The notes below the pieces were generated by a model that ran no database searches, was not told the DNA's origin, and saw only the letters and a list, made by a program, of their open reading frames with translations. Both the position numbers and the translations under genes were made by a program. A stretch of 64,000 nucleotides of DNA from Todiramphus chloris collaris (lineage: Eukaryota; Chordata; Aves; Coraciiformes; Alcedinidae): the NCBI GenBank assembly GCA_025345505.1, contig JANVCC010000120.1, positions 798,853 through 862,852 on the forward strand. Direction: 5' to 3'. This document shows positions 53,146-64,000 of the stretch, one piece after another (the first letter of the stretch is position 1; each line of letters starts with the position of its first letter).

Positions 53146-53214
53146 CTTGGTACTGGGAGGGAGACTCTGATGGGCGGCTGTACTTGTGCTTTTTACCATC
53201 TTTCCAGTCTATGG
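53146..53214 (-). CDS. SCMH1: Candidate SCMH1 cassette exon (symmetric, 69 nt)
   Basis: It has acceptor TTTCTTGTCTCAG (ending 53215-53216) and donor CAAG|GTAAGAG, both strong. The exon starts with two bases of a codon and ends with one, so it is phase 1-1 and adds 23 residues without shifting frame. The peptide contains IDWKDGKKHKYSRPSESPSQ then YQ, and joins to Gly-HFTWDKYLKE of the next exon. It is basic at KKHKYSR and Ser/Pro-rich afterwards. It is not in the human isoform I recall, so it may be bird-specific, used only in some transcripts, or part of a longer N-terminal form. I infer coding status from phase and splice sites; there is no transcript evidence. Confidence 0.6.
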
Positions 53215-54289
53215 CTGAGACAAGAAATAAAGTGTTTGTATCAGTGCAAGAAGCCAGCACTTACAGGCACTTCAGAGGAGAGGAGAGACCTCCCTGTCAT
53301 GACCCCAGATACCACAGATGCTTTGATTACACCTGTGGGGTGCATTCCCTTCCTCCCTACAACTCAGGAGAAGACCTGACATGGGGTACCTGCATTTGCA
53401 CCACCTGACATGAGGTATCTGCATCAGCATCCTGGTCTCTGCCTCATCCTCACCAACGCGTGCTCTCCCACAATGACAAATCAATTACAGGAAAAGCAGC
53501 AAACTGCTGGAGAATCATCATTTTAACCCTGGGAAGAGGTGACAAGGCACAAGAGCAGCAAATGGGAAAGCTGATAGAAATGGCTCCATCAGCAGCGGAC
53601 CCCGAATCGCTCCCTGTTCAACCCCAGGCTACTGCAGACAGCCTTCTTCCCACGGCCAGCCTTGACCCTCTGCGGTGAGGGGGAAGACGTGCACAAAACC
53701 AGGTGACCACCCTGTGTCCTGTGCAGCCCAGAGAGCACAGGAAAGCAGCACCAGCTCTGAAGAGTGCTGCACCTGAGCTGGGTTTGCTCATGGCAGCTTT
53801 GGGCCTCGGAGCTACAAAAAACTAAAGTTCCCAAGACAGCTCAGGGAAGCGACAGAGCAAGAAGCAGGGGATGCCCATCCCTGCCTCTCAGCAGCCTCCA
53901 GCCCAGCAGAAAGGAGCCAGGTCGCTGCCATGGCAGAGCTTGCCCCCAGCAGCTCCTCCACTGCTGCCCGACCTACACACCCTGGGAGTGCTGCTGCCAT
54001 CCAGCCCCCTCAGTTTACAAGGCATTTTTAGGGCTGTTATGAGCAACAGCTTGGCAGTGCTCTACAAAATGTGCCTTGCCCCTGCAGAAAGCAGCTCCTT
54101 GTGAAAGGGAGAAAAAAGAACACAGGGAAAGTTTTGAAATCTTGTGCTGAGTGAAAGGAGCAGGCCATGAGCTGCTGCTGGAGTGGCCTGGTGGGGCTTA
54201 ACGTGTCTGAACTGGCTTCTGCACCATGACTGCTGCAATCTTCTCTTCTTGACACATCCTTTCAATGCAATGGAGAGGATGGCCTGTAG

Positions 54290-55055
54290 GTTTTGCAGAG
54301 GGATCCAGACAGACTAGATTGAGGGGTGAGGTTCAACAAGACCAAACAACCCCCAGGGCAGTGGCTGGGGGCTGCTCAGCAGAAAGCAGCCTGGGGGGGT
54401 TGATTGACAGCAGGCTGTCAATGAGCCAGCAGTGTGCCCAGCTGGCCAAGAAGGCCAATGGCATCCCAGCCTGGATCAGGAATAGTGTGGCCAGCAGGAG
54501 CAGGGGTGTGATTTTACCCCTGTAAACGCCTGGTGAGGCTGCATCTGGACTACTGTGTTCAGTTTTGGGCCCCTCACTCCCAGCAGGACACTGAGGGGCT
54601 GGAGCATAGCCAGAGAAGGGCAATGGAACTGGGGAAGGGGCTGGAGCACAAGGGTGGTGAGGAGCAGCTCAGGGACCTGGAGTTGTTCAGCCTGGAGAAA
54701 AGGAGGCTCAGGGGAGACCTTGCTCTCAACAACTCCCTGAGAGGAGATTGTAGAGCAGTGGGAGATGATCTGTTCAATCAAATAACAAGTGACAGGACAA
54801 GAGGAAACAGTCTTAAGTTGCACCAAGGGAAATTTAGGTTGGATATTGGCAGGAATTTCTTTAGTTATCAGTTATCAGGCATTGGAACAGCTTGCCCAGG
54901 GCAGTGGTGGAGTCCCCATCCCTGGAGGGATTTATGAATTGTGGAGACTTAGTGCTGAAGGATATGGGTTGTCAAGGACTTGCCAGAGTTAGGTTAGTGA
55001 TTGGACTCAATGTTCTTAAAGGTATTTTCTAATCTAGGCAATTCTGTGATTCTGG
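54290..55055 (+). mobile_element. CR1 LINE fragment, plus strand
   Basis: It runs from AACAAGACCAAACAACCCCC through ORF2 tail remnants ([53 protein letters not shown]) to a 3' UTR ending TCTAGGCAATTCTGTGATTC. Frames are partly broken. It is antisense to SCMH1. Confidence 0.93.
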
Positions 55056-55265
55056 GATCCCTTAAATGATCAGGAGGGACATATGGAGCGTGGCCACAGC
55101 ACCACTAGACATGGACAAGACGAAGAGCCTCCCTGGAGAGACACAAATGAACTAACAGGACAGAAGGACACCCTTACAGGAAATGGGTTCTCCTGAAGGA
55201 CGGTATTTTTCCACCTCCTTAAAAAGCAAGAATAAAGGACATGAAGTAGTTAAGCCAGAGGCAAA

Positions 55266-55281
55266 CCCCCCCCCCCCCCCA
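55266..55281. repeat. Poly(C) run, 16 nt
   Basis: A homopolymer of C on plus. Length in such runs is often unreliable in assemblies. Confidence 0.85.
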
Positions 55282-55989
55282 GATGGGTAACGCTCCTCTC
55301 TGCGTTGCAGGACAGCTCTCTGATAGCACCCGTACACTCAAAGCAGCCTCTCCCCATACTCTGCAGGTGAAAGTAGATCCCCTTCTTAACCTTTAACATG
55401 CAAACATCCTCATTAGGCAGGCTGCAAAAGCAGCAGAGAGGGAGAGAAAAGCACAAATTTCTGCAGGCAAATAAAGAAAAAGGGAAAGTTCCACGCCTTA
55501 GTAAGAAAGCAGGTAAGTAGGACACAGACCCACGTGTGCACGATGCAGGTGTTGCTTCTGCAACCTCTGGCATGGCATTCACAGCACAGGTCACAGAGCC
55601 CTGCTCCAGGAGGCAGAGAGGACAAGCTGCGTGCAAGGCTAAACTCAGCCAGCTCGCTCCGTGGCCACGCTGCTGACTTATCAACCTGCCTCTTTTATTA
55701 CCCAGCCCTCCAGCTGCCTCGCAGCAGGCTCTCCCCATTCCCCGCTTTCCTTCATTTATTTTCACTTCATTAAAGGACAAGCAGCGTTAGGAAGAGGATA
55801 ATGCTTCTGTAAGATGAACCACCAGAGAAGCAAAGGAGACGTTTTAAAAAAAAATAAAAGGAGGAGAGAAATGGAGCATAGAAATCTCCTGCAATAAACC
55901 TTGCGAGCACGTAGCAGATGTGAACAAAGAACTGCGGAGGATGCTCCATCCTCTACGCTTCTCCCTTCCCCCATCCTCCAAGGCGTGTG

Positions 55990-56480
55990 TGATGAGATCA
56001 CCCCAGCCGAACGCACACGTGTGCCACAGCACGAAAGGAAATCAATATTTTTGTTAAGCACGAGAAGTGCGAGCGGCCCGGCGGCCGGCAGCCCGCTTGG
56101 CATCGCCCTTTCTGTCGGGGCGAGCGCACACGCGTAGCGTGCGGCTGCCGCTGCGCCTAACGGGACGGGAGGCTCGAGGTAAGCGTCCGTAACAGATTCC
56201 ATCTCCACAAGGTAGGCTGGTCTTTGGTTTCACGCCTCATTAGAAGGGGGAGGCCTGTGCCAGCGGAGAAGCAGTTTGCCTCACGCTGGGAGCGGGAGCA
56301 GATGGTGCGTGCCGCGGGCTCCGCGCGGCACCCTCGCCGCCTGACACCGTGCCCTGCACGCTGCGGGGGTGAGCCCGGCGCGGGTCTCTTCCTCCGCCCG
56401 TCCCAGGGGGGACGGATGAAGCATTCTCTGCATGCGGCCGGAGGAACGAGCGGCTCCATTTCAAGTTCACAACCACACGT
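55990..56480. promoter_or_regulatory. CpG island, possible SCMH1 or bidirectional promoter
   Basis: CpG is dense from about 56020 (GAGCGGCCCGGCGGCCGGCA) through 56130 (GGGCGAGCGCACACGCGTAG) to 56440, far above the flanks. On plus, CTCGAG|GTAAGCGTCC (donor at 56180-56181) is a strong splice donor just inside the island. On minus a strong donor AAG|GTGAGC lies about 100 bp upstream of it at 56577. No TATA box was seen. The likeliest role is a promoter for a SCMH1 5' exon, perhaps with an antisense transcript. Confidence 0.55.
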
Positions 56481-56577
56481 TCCCCCACTCTCCGCCCCAT
56501 CGCTGCTCTCCGCTCAGTCCTTGGGTCCACACCAGGTCGCTACTGAGCCTCTGGCTGTGCCAAGCATCACTGCTCAC

Positions 56578-56602
56578 CTTTTTGAGGGCCTGGTTTCCGC
56601 AT
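56578..56602 (-). CDS. SCMH1: Candidate alternative SCMH1 first coding exon (low confidence)
   Basis: ATG at 56600-56602 opens MRKPGPQK and one further base before donor AAAAAG|GTGAGC at 56572-56577. The phase (one base left) fits both the cassette exon at 53146-53214 and the HFTW exon at 47132-47202. An in-frame TAG lies about 55 nt upstream. The ATG has A at -3 but C at +4. The exon is beside the CpG island. A strong donor and the right phase could arise by chance, so this is only a lead. Confidence 0.25.
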
Positions 56603-57295
56603 TATATCACCCGCTGCTGTCCTTATCCTGGGACCAGCTCGCTTTGTGATAACTGAAGATGTCTAGGACAAAAGAAAGAAACATGAGAAAATTCCCCATT
56701 CCGGAGCACACAGTCATCTGCAACATTAACTAATCACGCAGCGGGGAGAAAATAGATGCTCTTTCACTCTGGGCTGCACAGAACATCTCCTACTGAACAC
56801 AGATAATTCATTTCAACCCCCCTGAAACTACAAGTCTTTCTCCAATACGTGGACCACTTCAAATTTATGGCAGCAGGAGCAGCATAAATAAGCAAGAGGA
56901 GCATATGCCAGTCTCCGTGATAACGCTACAGCAGGTCCCGAGTGTGTGCCTGGAAGAGGGGGCTGCTCTCGCTCACTAACAAAGAGAGGCAGAGCTGAAA
57001 TTTATGAAAGAAAACACATGGAAACATAACATTAACTCTGGCAAAGCAGCACCGCAATCCCCAGCTCACCACTTGCAATTCAAATTGCTCACAGCAGTTC
57101 TGGGTAATAAGGATGAGAAATTGGACAATGACCCAGGAAATATTTTTGCTATTAGCACTGCAACGAGGGCCCAAGTTCTGCTGCATTTGAGTTTTCCCCT
57201 GGTTGGAAGAAAACTGGCCGGACCGTCCCCATCAAGAAAAAGCATTTGAATCCTTGTTAGAAGTAAATGTTACTGAAAATGAGAGCTCCTGGGAG

Positions 57296-57390
57296 CTGCG
57301 AGCTGGCTGCGGACACAGAGAGCGCGCTCCTGCGCGGCCGGCCTCGCGGGGCAGCGCCTCCCGCACGCACCCAGCCCTGCCAAGCCCTGC
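57296..57390. promoter_or_regulatory. Small CpG cluster
   Basis: About 95 bp with GCGCGCTCCTGCGCGGCCGG and CTCGCGGGGCAGCGCCTCCC stand out in an AT-rich neighbourhood, 0.8 kb from the CpG island. The function is unknown. Confidence 0.3.
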
Positions 57391-60300
57391 CAGAAAAGAT
57401 CTAAATGAATGGCTGAGCTGCAAACGAGCCCTCAGGAAAGCCAGTAAAAGCATGTTTTGACACTACACTAACTAATGAAAGATTAATTGTGTCAATATAA
57501 CTCCATTTTGTTCACAGTGGGGCAGTCAGGCTGGAGGACGTAAGAGGAAGCTGTCTCGGGATGCAACGCCGAGTTTCTGCTTAAAGGGTAATTTACAGAT
57601 GCAACTTGGCAAGAAGTTCTCATTTTCAAACCCAGCCTTTTTCCAAACCCAAGAGAAAGAGAGAGTTTAATTTTTCTGCAAAAGCACTACAAACCACAGC
57701 CTTTACGGGCAAGATTGAGCAATACTCCAAGAAGGAAAATACTAAAGGAATATTAAATACTACAGGAAAAAAACCCAGACTTGTTTTTTAATCCAAATGC
57801 AAAGCTACACAGTAGTCTCTTATTGCCTCTCATAAATAGTGTGTTTGTTTGTGCATACTTGTGAAAGGAGTAAAGTTTTTTCTCCTTTCAATAGTGGGAA
57901 GTAATCTACATGTGAAAGCTTATTTACAACTTTTAATGCTTCTTTTCATAATTTTCTTCAGTCATTTTTATTAAAAGCTGTCAGGAGAAGTCCCCCAGCC
58001 ATAAACCCCAGTGTGAAAGGAAGGGGTTATATAAAAGGCACCAGACAAGCATTCACCAGCCCTGACTCTGGCTGCTGCTCGGCTCACCCAGACGTGGGAC
58101 CTTCTGAAGTAGCTGAACACTCATCACAAACCTCACGCATCCAGCACGGGCCGGGGGCTCCCGGCTCACTCGGCCAGCTTCTGAAAAGCTGCTTCAGCGT
58201 GAGCACATCAGAGGCCTGCCCAGCAGGGATGGGTGACCCTCCCCCGCAGAAGCGTAGGAGGAAAAATCTGTGGCCGTGTGTGAGATGCAGAGATAGGGTT
58301 GGTGAAAGGCAGTGGCTCGGGAGGAGGGTGACAGTGCCAACCGCAGCCACGGTCCTCGCGGGAGGCAGGGCTTGGACAGCACCAGGCGACTGCTGCTGGA
58401 CCACTCCCAGCAAGGTCTCTTGTTGGGGAAGAAAGTGAAACATTCTAAATGCTGCCCCTATTAAAAAAAAAAAGTAATTTAAAAGGGTGACTCTTCCCCA
58501 GAGGAGAAGACTGAGGCTGCACTAGGAGTCCCGCTCTGCTGGCAGCCTGGGGACAGCGCGCTCCAAAACACTCTGCCGAGAAACTGTCCAAATGATACGG
58601 CCCCACGGCCTGACTCTTGCCACCCTTCACGCTCCTGCACCACGGCTTTGCACCATCCAGCTTCCTCACACATGCTCATGCCACAGGAGAGTAACATGTG
58701 GTTTCAACCTGCAAAACTGGAACTCAAAAATGGAAAGAAAAAAAAACCCACAAAAAAAGGAAAATAATTAGTGCGCTTCAGGGCCACGTAACACCCGGAG
58801 AAGAGCCAGAGCCAAGCCCCAGGATGAGCAGCTTCAGCCTTCCTGCCCCAGCAGGTGCTGGGCCTGTAAGTCACCAAAGCCACCAGCCTCACTGTATCCC
58901 AGGAACAGGGACTGGTCCCTGCCTGCTCTTCTTCAGCCACAGAGACCCCAGCCCTCCTGAAACTGGTATAAGATCGGCTTTACTAGCACAGGGCTTGGGA
59001 ACTGGTAATTCCCACTGGCTGTAATTTCATTCTGCAGTTGCCCAGTGAAGCTGTAAAATCTCCATCCTCGGAGATACTCCATGTGAAACCAGCTCCCACC
59101 CTGAGCAGCCTGATCCAGCCTTGAAGTTGAGTCTGACTTCAAAGCCTGCCCAGCAACGTGGGGCTGGAACAGGCAACCTCCAAAAGCTCCTTCTACCCAA
59201 AATACCCCACGATTTCACTGATGACTGATTGCAAGGCAAGTGGAATCGCCCCAGAGGCTTTCACAAGCCTGAACCATGCCAGGGAAGAAAAAAGACTTTG
59301 GTCTGGAGAGAAGAAAGTGAAGAGCAGAAGAGGCGAGCGAGCAGGCACTGCAGGACAGGCAGAAATGCAGTGCGGGTGGATGGGGACTTTACACTGTTCA
59401 GGGACTGAAGACTCACAAAAATGTTAAAGTAATAAATAAAAGAAGCTACAGTTTGGTAGCCACAGGGGAAAAACGGGGTATTCACCCAGATAGATCTTCC
59501 TGAATGACCTTAGACACAAACACGGCCCTGATGAGCCCTTCTTGGCTGGGTCAGTGACACAAAGGAGACAATCTTCCTTTGGCATCACATAAAGCACTCA
59601 GGGTGTACACAGCCCAGCACATGCTGCAGCACTCCATCTCCATGCCCTGACACTTGGACAAAAGAGTTCAAACTCGCCTCTTGTCCAAGAGCTGCATTTC
59701 TCATGCCTGTGGCTACCGAGATAACCTTGCAAGCACGGACCCCAGTTTTAGGTGGCGATCGTTTCCAGAATTTACACCCTGAAAGGACAGATCAATGTGC
59801 ACATTAATTTCAGCAGGACGCTATCTTAAAACCCAAAAAGGCCAACTGGTTTGCTGCCTTTTGGAGCAGATAAAGCCCCTTTCCCGCAGTTTCAAACAAC
59901 TTCCACTCACCGAGATCTCAAAAGTGCCAAGGGCTCCACTGAACTGTCATGGGCTCTAGTTCCCCATCACTCCTGCACAACAGCAAAGTCGGTACAAATA
60001 CCGCGGCATATCAAACCTGAAAGCACAGAGACAAAATGAGAAAGTTTGCATTTAATTGCAGAAAGGCTAGCTTACCAGCTGCATTATTCATGTTCATATT
60101 TAATTCATTTAAAACATCCAAATTTAAATTTAAAGACAGCCACAACAAACAGCCCCACCTGCCAGAGCGAAGCAGTGCGGAACTTGACACGATTTAAGTT
60201 GAGCTTGCAAGGCGTACACGGGAGCGCGGCTGTTAAACACCTTTGAGAGGAGCAAGATCACATCGACCGAGCCGAGCTAAACCCACGCAGCTTTTGTAGA

Positions 60301-60540
60301 ATGAGACCATCACACAAAGGAGGATTTAAAAGACTAGACCTGATTAGTAATAAAAAGGAGAGACACCGCGGGAGAGGCATGTAAATTCATGAATAGCATG
60401 AAGGGAATGGGAAGAACTGGGGACTTCAAATTCCCCCTTCCTCAGTGCAGCAGGGCAAACTTGGAATGCTAAAAAATCCCGGCTGTATACCAGGGAGAAG
60501 GAAAATTTGCTTGTTGGAACCTAACGGACACGCAACTCAG

Positions 60541-60800
60541 AACCATAGAATGGTGGGGTTGGAAGGGAGCTCTGGAGATCACGGAGTCCAACCCCTTGCC
60601 AGAGCAGGGTCACCCAGGGCAACCCACACAGGAACAGAGCCAGGGGGGGCTGGAAAGGCTCCAGAGAAGGAGACTCCACAGCCTCTCTGGGCAGCCTGGG
60701 CCAGGCTCTGGCACTCTCACAATGAAGAGGTTTTCCTCATGTTGAGGTAGAGCTTCCTCTGTTTCAGTTTGTGACCATTGCCCCTCATCCTATCACGGGG
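60541..60800 (-). mobile_element. CR1 3' fragment, minus strand
   Basis: On plus it begins ACCATAGAATGGTGGGGTTG and continues through GAGTCCAACCCCTTGCCAGA, GAGACTCCACAGCCTCTCTG and CCCCTCATCCTATCACGGGG. It is truncated. Confidence 0.93.
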
Positions 60801-62457
60801 CAGCACTCATGGCAGATGTTCTTAAGTAAGCACATAACTAAAAAAGGCCAAAGACGTTCAACAGCAGACAGCATTTATAGCTCTCAACGTCCGCAGCGCA
60901 GGCCATCGGAACACGCAGCTCAAGCGAGAGCCGACCGAAGCTGCAGTGCCCACCTCCTGCCCACCGTGTTATCCACCGTGGCAATCGCTGCATTTGGCAA
61001 GGAACAATTTGGCTCAGGCTGCTGGCAGCAGGTGGCAGCCAGAGGCCAGACACCAGCTTGAGAGGTGGTTTTCTTCACTCCCAGTGACCCCCAGCATTGG
61101 TATACACCGAGATTTCCTTTTTCTTGTTAAAAAGCTATAAAGGCAGCAGAGAGGCAGCCAGGGCTGGGAAGAGCATCCTGGGGCATGCCCAGCCGACTGC
61201 TGCTCTCTCCGGCAGTCTCACCGCACGACCCGCAGCACAACCAGCACCGAAATGCATCTTAATCTAATTAAGTTCTCCCCCCCAACTGCTCTTACCAACG
61301 GGCTCTTCCAGAAGCCTATCCCTAAGGGAGAATGATTCACGGTACCTGTGCCAGACTGGCAAGGACCTGCAGGGTTAGAGGGCAGCCTGCTCTGCAATAG
61401 TCTTCCACTAAATGCTACAACTGCAGTGTCAGGAAAACAAAACGTGAGAAAATGTGGGTGGGAGATTCAGTCACATCTACACAGACTTCATAAGATGCAT
61501 GTAATCTCTTTATCTACAAAGCCTCCGCTCCTTCGGAGTGCATAATTATGAAAAGAGTTAAAGCCAAGGATCTTAATGTGTCTTCGAGGCAATTCTTTAT
61601 TCCACCAAAGGCACCACTCGCATCTGAATTATTTCCTAGGGTTGTTTGGACGTCCCATTATCCAAGGAAGATTATGGTGAACCTCGGGATGGAGGCCAAG
61701 TCAGCTCACAGCGCTACCACATTTGATTGAAAGGGTAACTGAAGTTTTGTTGACAGCATGCCAAGCTTCAAACCTCTCTGGACAATGCAGTTGCCAGCAG
61801 GCAAGATGTTTTCAGAAAGAGGAGGAAGAAAACTACCAACAGCGAAGCTGAAAAATGGTTTTATTAGGTCAGATACACGCCCCACAGATTAGGATCGTGG
61901 AAAAAAAAACCCAAACCAAAAAAAACCCAACAAAACCCCTCTGCATACTGCCAGAGGACTGTGAGAATGATGCTTCTTGGAAATCCCATGGGACAGCTAC
62001 AAGAGAATCCTGATGGTTTCTCAGAATGCAAAACACCTGCAGTCACTGGTGTCCCCCCCCCATGTCTGGAGCACCATGCCCAGCTAGTAACAAACCCTGC
62101 CATGCAACCCCTGCTTCAACTGAGTTCTACTTCATGGGTAGCTTTCCATCAAACACTGCCAATGTTTCAAGGAATAAAGAGCTATCAATTCCCTCAGGAA
62201 ACGTGAAGGCAGTGTGATGAGTTCCTGCCCAGAAGTGCACCATGGGTTACCCAGCAGCAACCAGTTGCATCCCAACCCTATCAGAAAACCAGGCACAGAG
62301 CCATCAGGAGCAGACCCACACAACCACCTCAGCCTGCTCGTTTCACATCTTTTCTTTCCCCTCCATTTTTCATTCCTGTGGTGGAGAAGGAAAAGGCACT
62401 TGTAGCCCACTTGGGAAATGGGAAGACTCCCAGCAGGGGATGCGAGACCTTTCTTAC

Positions 62458-62503
62458 CTCTTCTGGTTTCGCACTGGATTTCTGCCTGAGCTGCAGACAC
62501 CAT
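62458..62503 (-). CDS. SCMH1: Candidate SCMH1 first coding exon with start codon
   Basis: ATG at 62501-62503 has A at -3 and G at +4, a strong Kozak context, and an in-frame TAG lies three codons upstream (GAC TAG CAG ATT ATG). It encodes MVSAAQAEIQCETRR and one further base, then donor AGAG|GTAAGAAA at 62450-62457. Phase 1 matches both the cassette exon (giving …ETRR-A-IDWKDG) and the HFTW exon (…ETRR-G-HFTW). The exon's own 5' end is not defined: TTTCAG at 62515-62520 is a possible acceptor but not a strong one, and no CpG island surrounds it. I do not recognise the peptide from human SCMH1. Confidence 0.45.
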
Positions 62504-64000
62504 AATCTGCTAGTCTGAAACCACGGTTTCCCCCCTGAAGGAACGCTCTGGTGGGCCAGCGACTGACCCCTCTTCTGGGTAGACCCCAAAGAGCAGCAGG
62601 CAGCTCCCAGCTCCAGCTGGCACCAGCCTGCTCAGAGCCACCCACCGGGACGCTGAACCACAGCGACGGCAACGCTTCCTCGGGACCCACGGGCAACTCT
62701 GGAGAGCAAGCAGCTGCAGAGTTTGAAGAGGTGTGTCAGAGTTTATCTCAACCAACAGGCTTATTCCCTTCCACCTCCCCGACGCTAGCGTTCCTGGACA
62801 AGACTGGAGTTTCAATTCCCCTTGTCTGTGCAAAGCCACGTTTGGGTAGCTCCGAGCAAAGGCTGACAAAGCTACAGCGCCTCTGAAAGCATCTCCCCTT
62901 GTTAGGTCTCCAGGGTTCTCACATTCATACTAGGAAAGTTCTCAAAGAAACCCTCTAACAATGAATGCTGGTATTTCCATCTGGAGTATTCATCCCCTTG
63001 TGTGATCTGAAATATCTGATGGCTGCAAACCATTACTCCTCTGTCTACCAGAAGGATTTTGTGTCATTTCCAACATCTCTCCCGCTCTGGAACTAATTTT
63101 ATCTTTCTACCACGTAAGAAGTGATCTGATAAACTCCAGACTTCAGGGCTGGCTCCTCAGAAACACATTCTTGCACAAGATGTTAAGACACTGAGGTGTC
63201 TCAAAGATGTGATCATGAGCAACACACTTCCTTAGCCCCTGAGCAAAGTCTCAGGGGAGAAGGTATTTTAAGAGAGACAAAACCACGGAAAGAACTTGGA
63301 GAGACCATGTCTGCACAATGGAAACAGCAACTGTGTGACTTCCTTTTGGACACCTCCAGGCTGGAGGAGAGGGATGGGTCAACCTCCTAGCAAATGACAG
63401 CTGGATCATCAGACACTGCTGAGCTGAGCTCCAGGGAAAGGCTCAGGATGAGGGGGAAGCCAAGGCCCACTGCAAGGGATCACTCAGCACAGACAGGGAG
63501 GCTGCAGCAGTTACCAACTCTCACGACTGCAGAGGAAATGAAATAAAACCTTGCAGGGTTCCAATAAAGGTTTCCTTCTCTCAAAAAAAAAAAAAACCCA
63601 AAACATACAGCATGGCCTGGGCTCAAAACAGAAACATCCTGCTGTGTGTCACCGTGAGCAGACCTTGTCCTCCAGGAAGATTCAAGAGGCTGCAATAAAA
63701 CCTACATGTTTGGAACTCTCCAGGAACAGGATACCCAGGCTGAGAGAAACAGAGAGAGGAAAGGGCTTGCAAAAAAATTCCAGGTGAGATAGTCTGGCTT
63801 GAGTCTACTAAGAAGGAGCCCATTAACTCGCTGGATCTTCTCAGTACAGACTGTTCTACTGATGAGCTGGGTTTAAAGTCAGCCTGCTCCACATCTGCCA
63901 TTTCTGTGGTGATGGGACTGAGCACTCCAGCCCTCAAATGCTCCTTAGAAAGGCAGGGGTTGACTGATCTACAAAATTCACATATTGTTGAAAAATCACA
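62504..64000 (-). other. Sequence upstream of the candidate first coding exon
   Basis: A 5' UTR, further introns or flanking DNA of SCMH1. I see no CpG island, TATA-type promoter or second gene. A 14-nt A run with a neighbouring AAACCCAAAA stretch lies near 63582-63605. Nothing else can be supported. Confidence 0.6.

Larger units (their letters stand above)
53215..62457 (-). other. SCMH1 5'-most intron region
   Basis: This 9.2-kb region holds a plus-strand CR1 (54290-55055), a poly(C) run (55266-55281), a CpG island (55990-56480), a small CpG cluster (57296-57390), a candidate alternative first exon (56578-56602) and a minus-strand CR1 (60541-60800). AT-rich stretches at 57440-58000 and 60045-60140 (several TTTAATT-like homeodomain cores) may be non-coding regulatory DNA. 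No other gene is seen. Confidence 0.7.

Noticed and set aside
62132..62450. Extension of the MVSAAQAEIQ frame past the donor at 62457
   Set aside because: The longer 123-codon frame reads into sequence with no similarity; the strong GTAAGAAA donor at the right phase is the better reading.

Overview
The window is a stretch of bird genome holding most of one gene, SCMH1 (Scm polycomb group protein homolog 1), on the minus strand. The avian call rests on many CR1 LINE fragments, most ending in the avian-type ATTCTRTG tail, and on long GC-rich microsatellites and minisatellites. Eleven exons can be placed to the base with AG/GT splice sites and matching codon phase. They run from a 71-nt exon at 47132-47202 down to the stop codon at 359-361. 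Joined, they give about 619 residues that follow recalled human SCMH1 closely: two MBT repeats, a basic linker, the SLED domain and a C-terminal SAM domain.

The 5' end is less certain. I see three candidate upstream exons, all in the right phase. A 69-nt symmetric exon at 53146-53214 could be a cassette exon. An ATG-bearing exon at 62458-62503 has a strong Kozak context. A shorter ATG-bearing candidate at 56578-56602 lies just upstream of a CpG island at about 55990-56480. The first two together predict about 657 aa, or 634 aa without the cassette; recalled human SCMH1 is 660 aa. I found no second gene on either strand.

Layout from low to high coordinate (3' to 5' of the gene): 3' UTR and short repeats (1-358); SAM exons with a GU-rich hexamer array (2142-2790) and a 22-bp G-rich minisatellite (3322-3988) in the flanking introns; a proline/serine-rich linker exon (4606-4809); a 12-kb intron with a CpG-rich patch at 11.2-11.8 kb; four exons for SLED and the basic linker (16.8-19.7 kb); a 21.5-kb intron crowded with CR1 copies and one solo LTR; the MBT exons (41.3-47.2 kb); then long 5' introns with a 30-bp minisatellite that contains a 10-N assembly gap, a CpG island and possible conserved non-coding DNA.

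From family knowledge, SCMH1 is a nuclear Polycomb-group protein. Its SAM domain pairs with polyhomeotic (PHC) proteins of PRC1, its MBT repeats read methyl-lysine, and SLED binds DNA. No prokaryotic operon, CRISPR array, tRNA or rRNA was seen. The window is ordinary vertebrate gene and intron sequence; the points of interest are the candidate exons and the repeats beside splice sites, not a new system.
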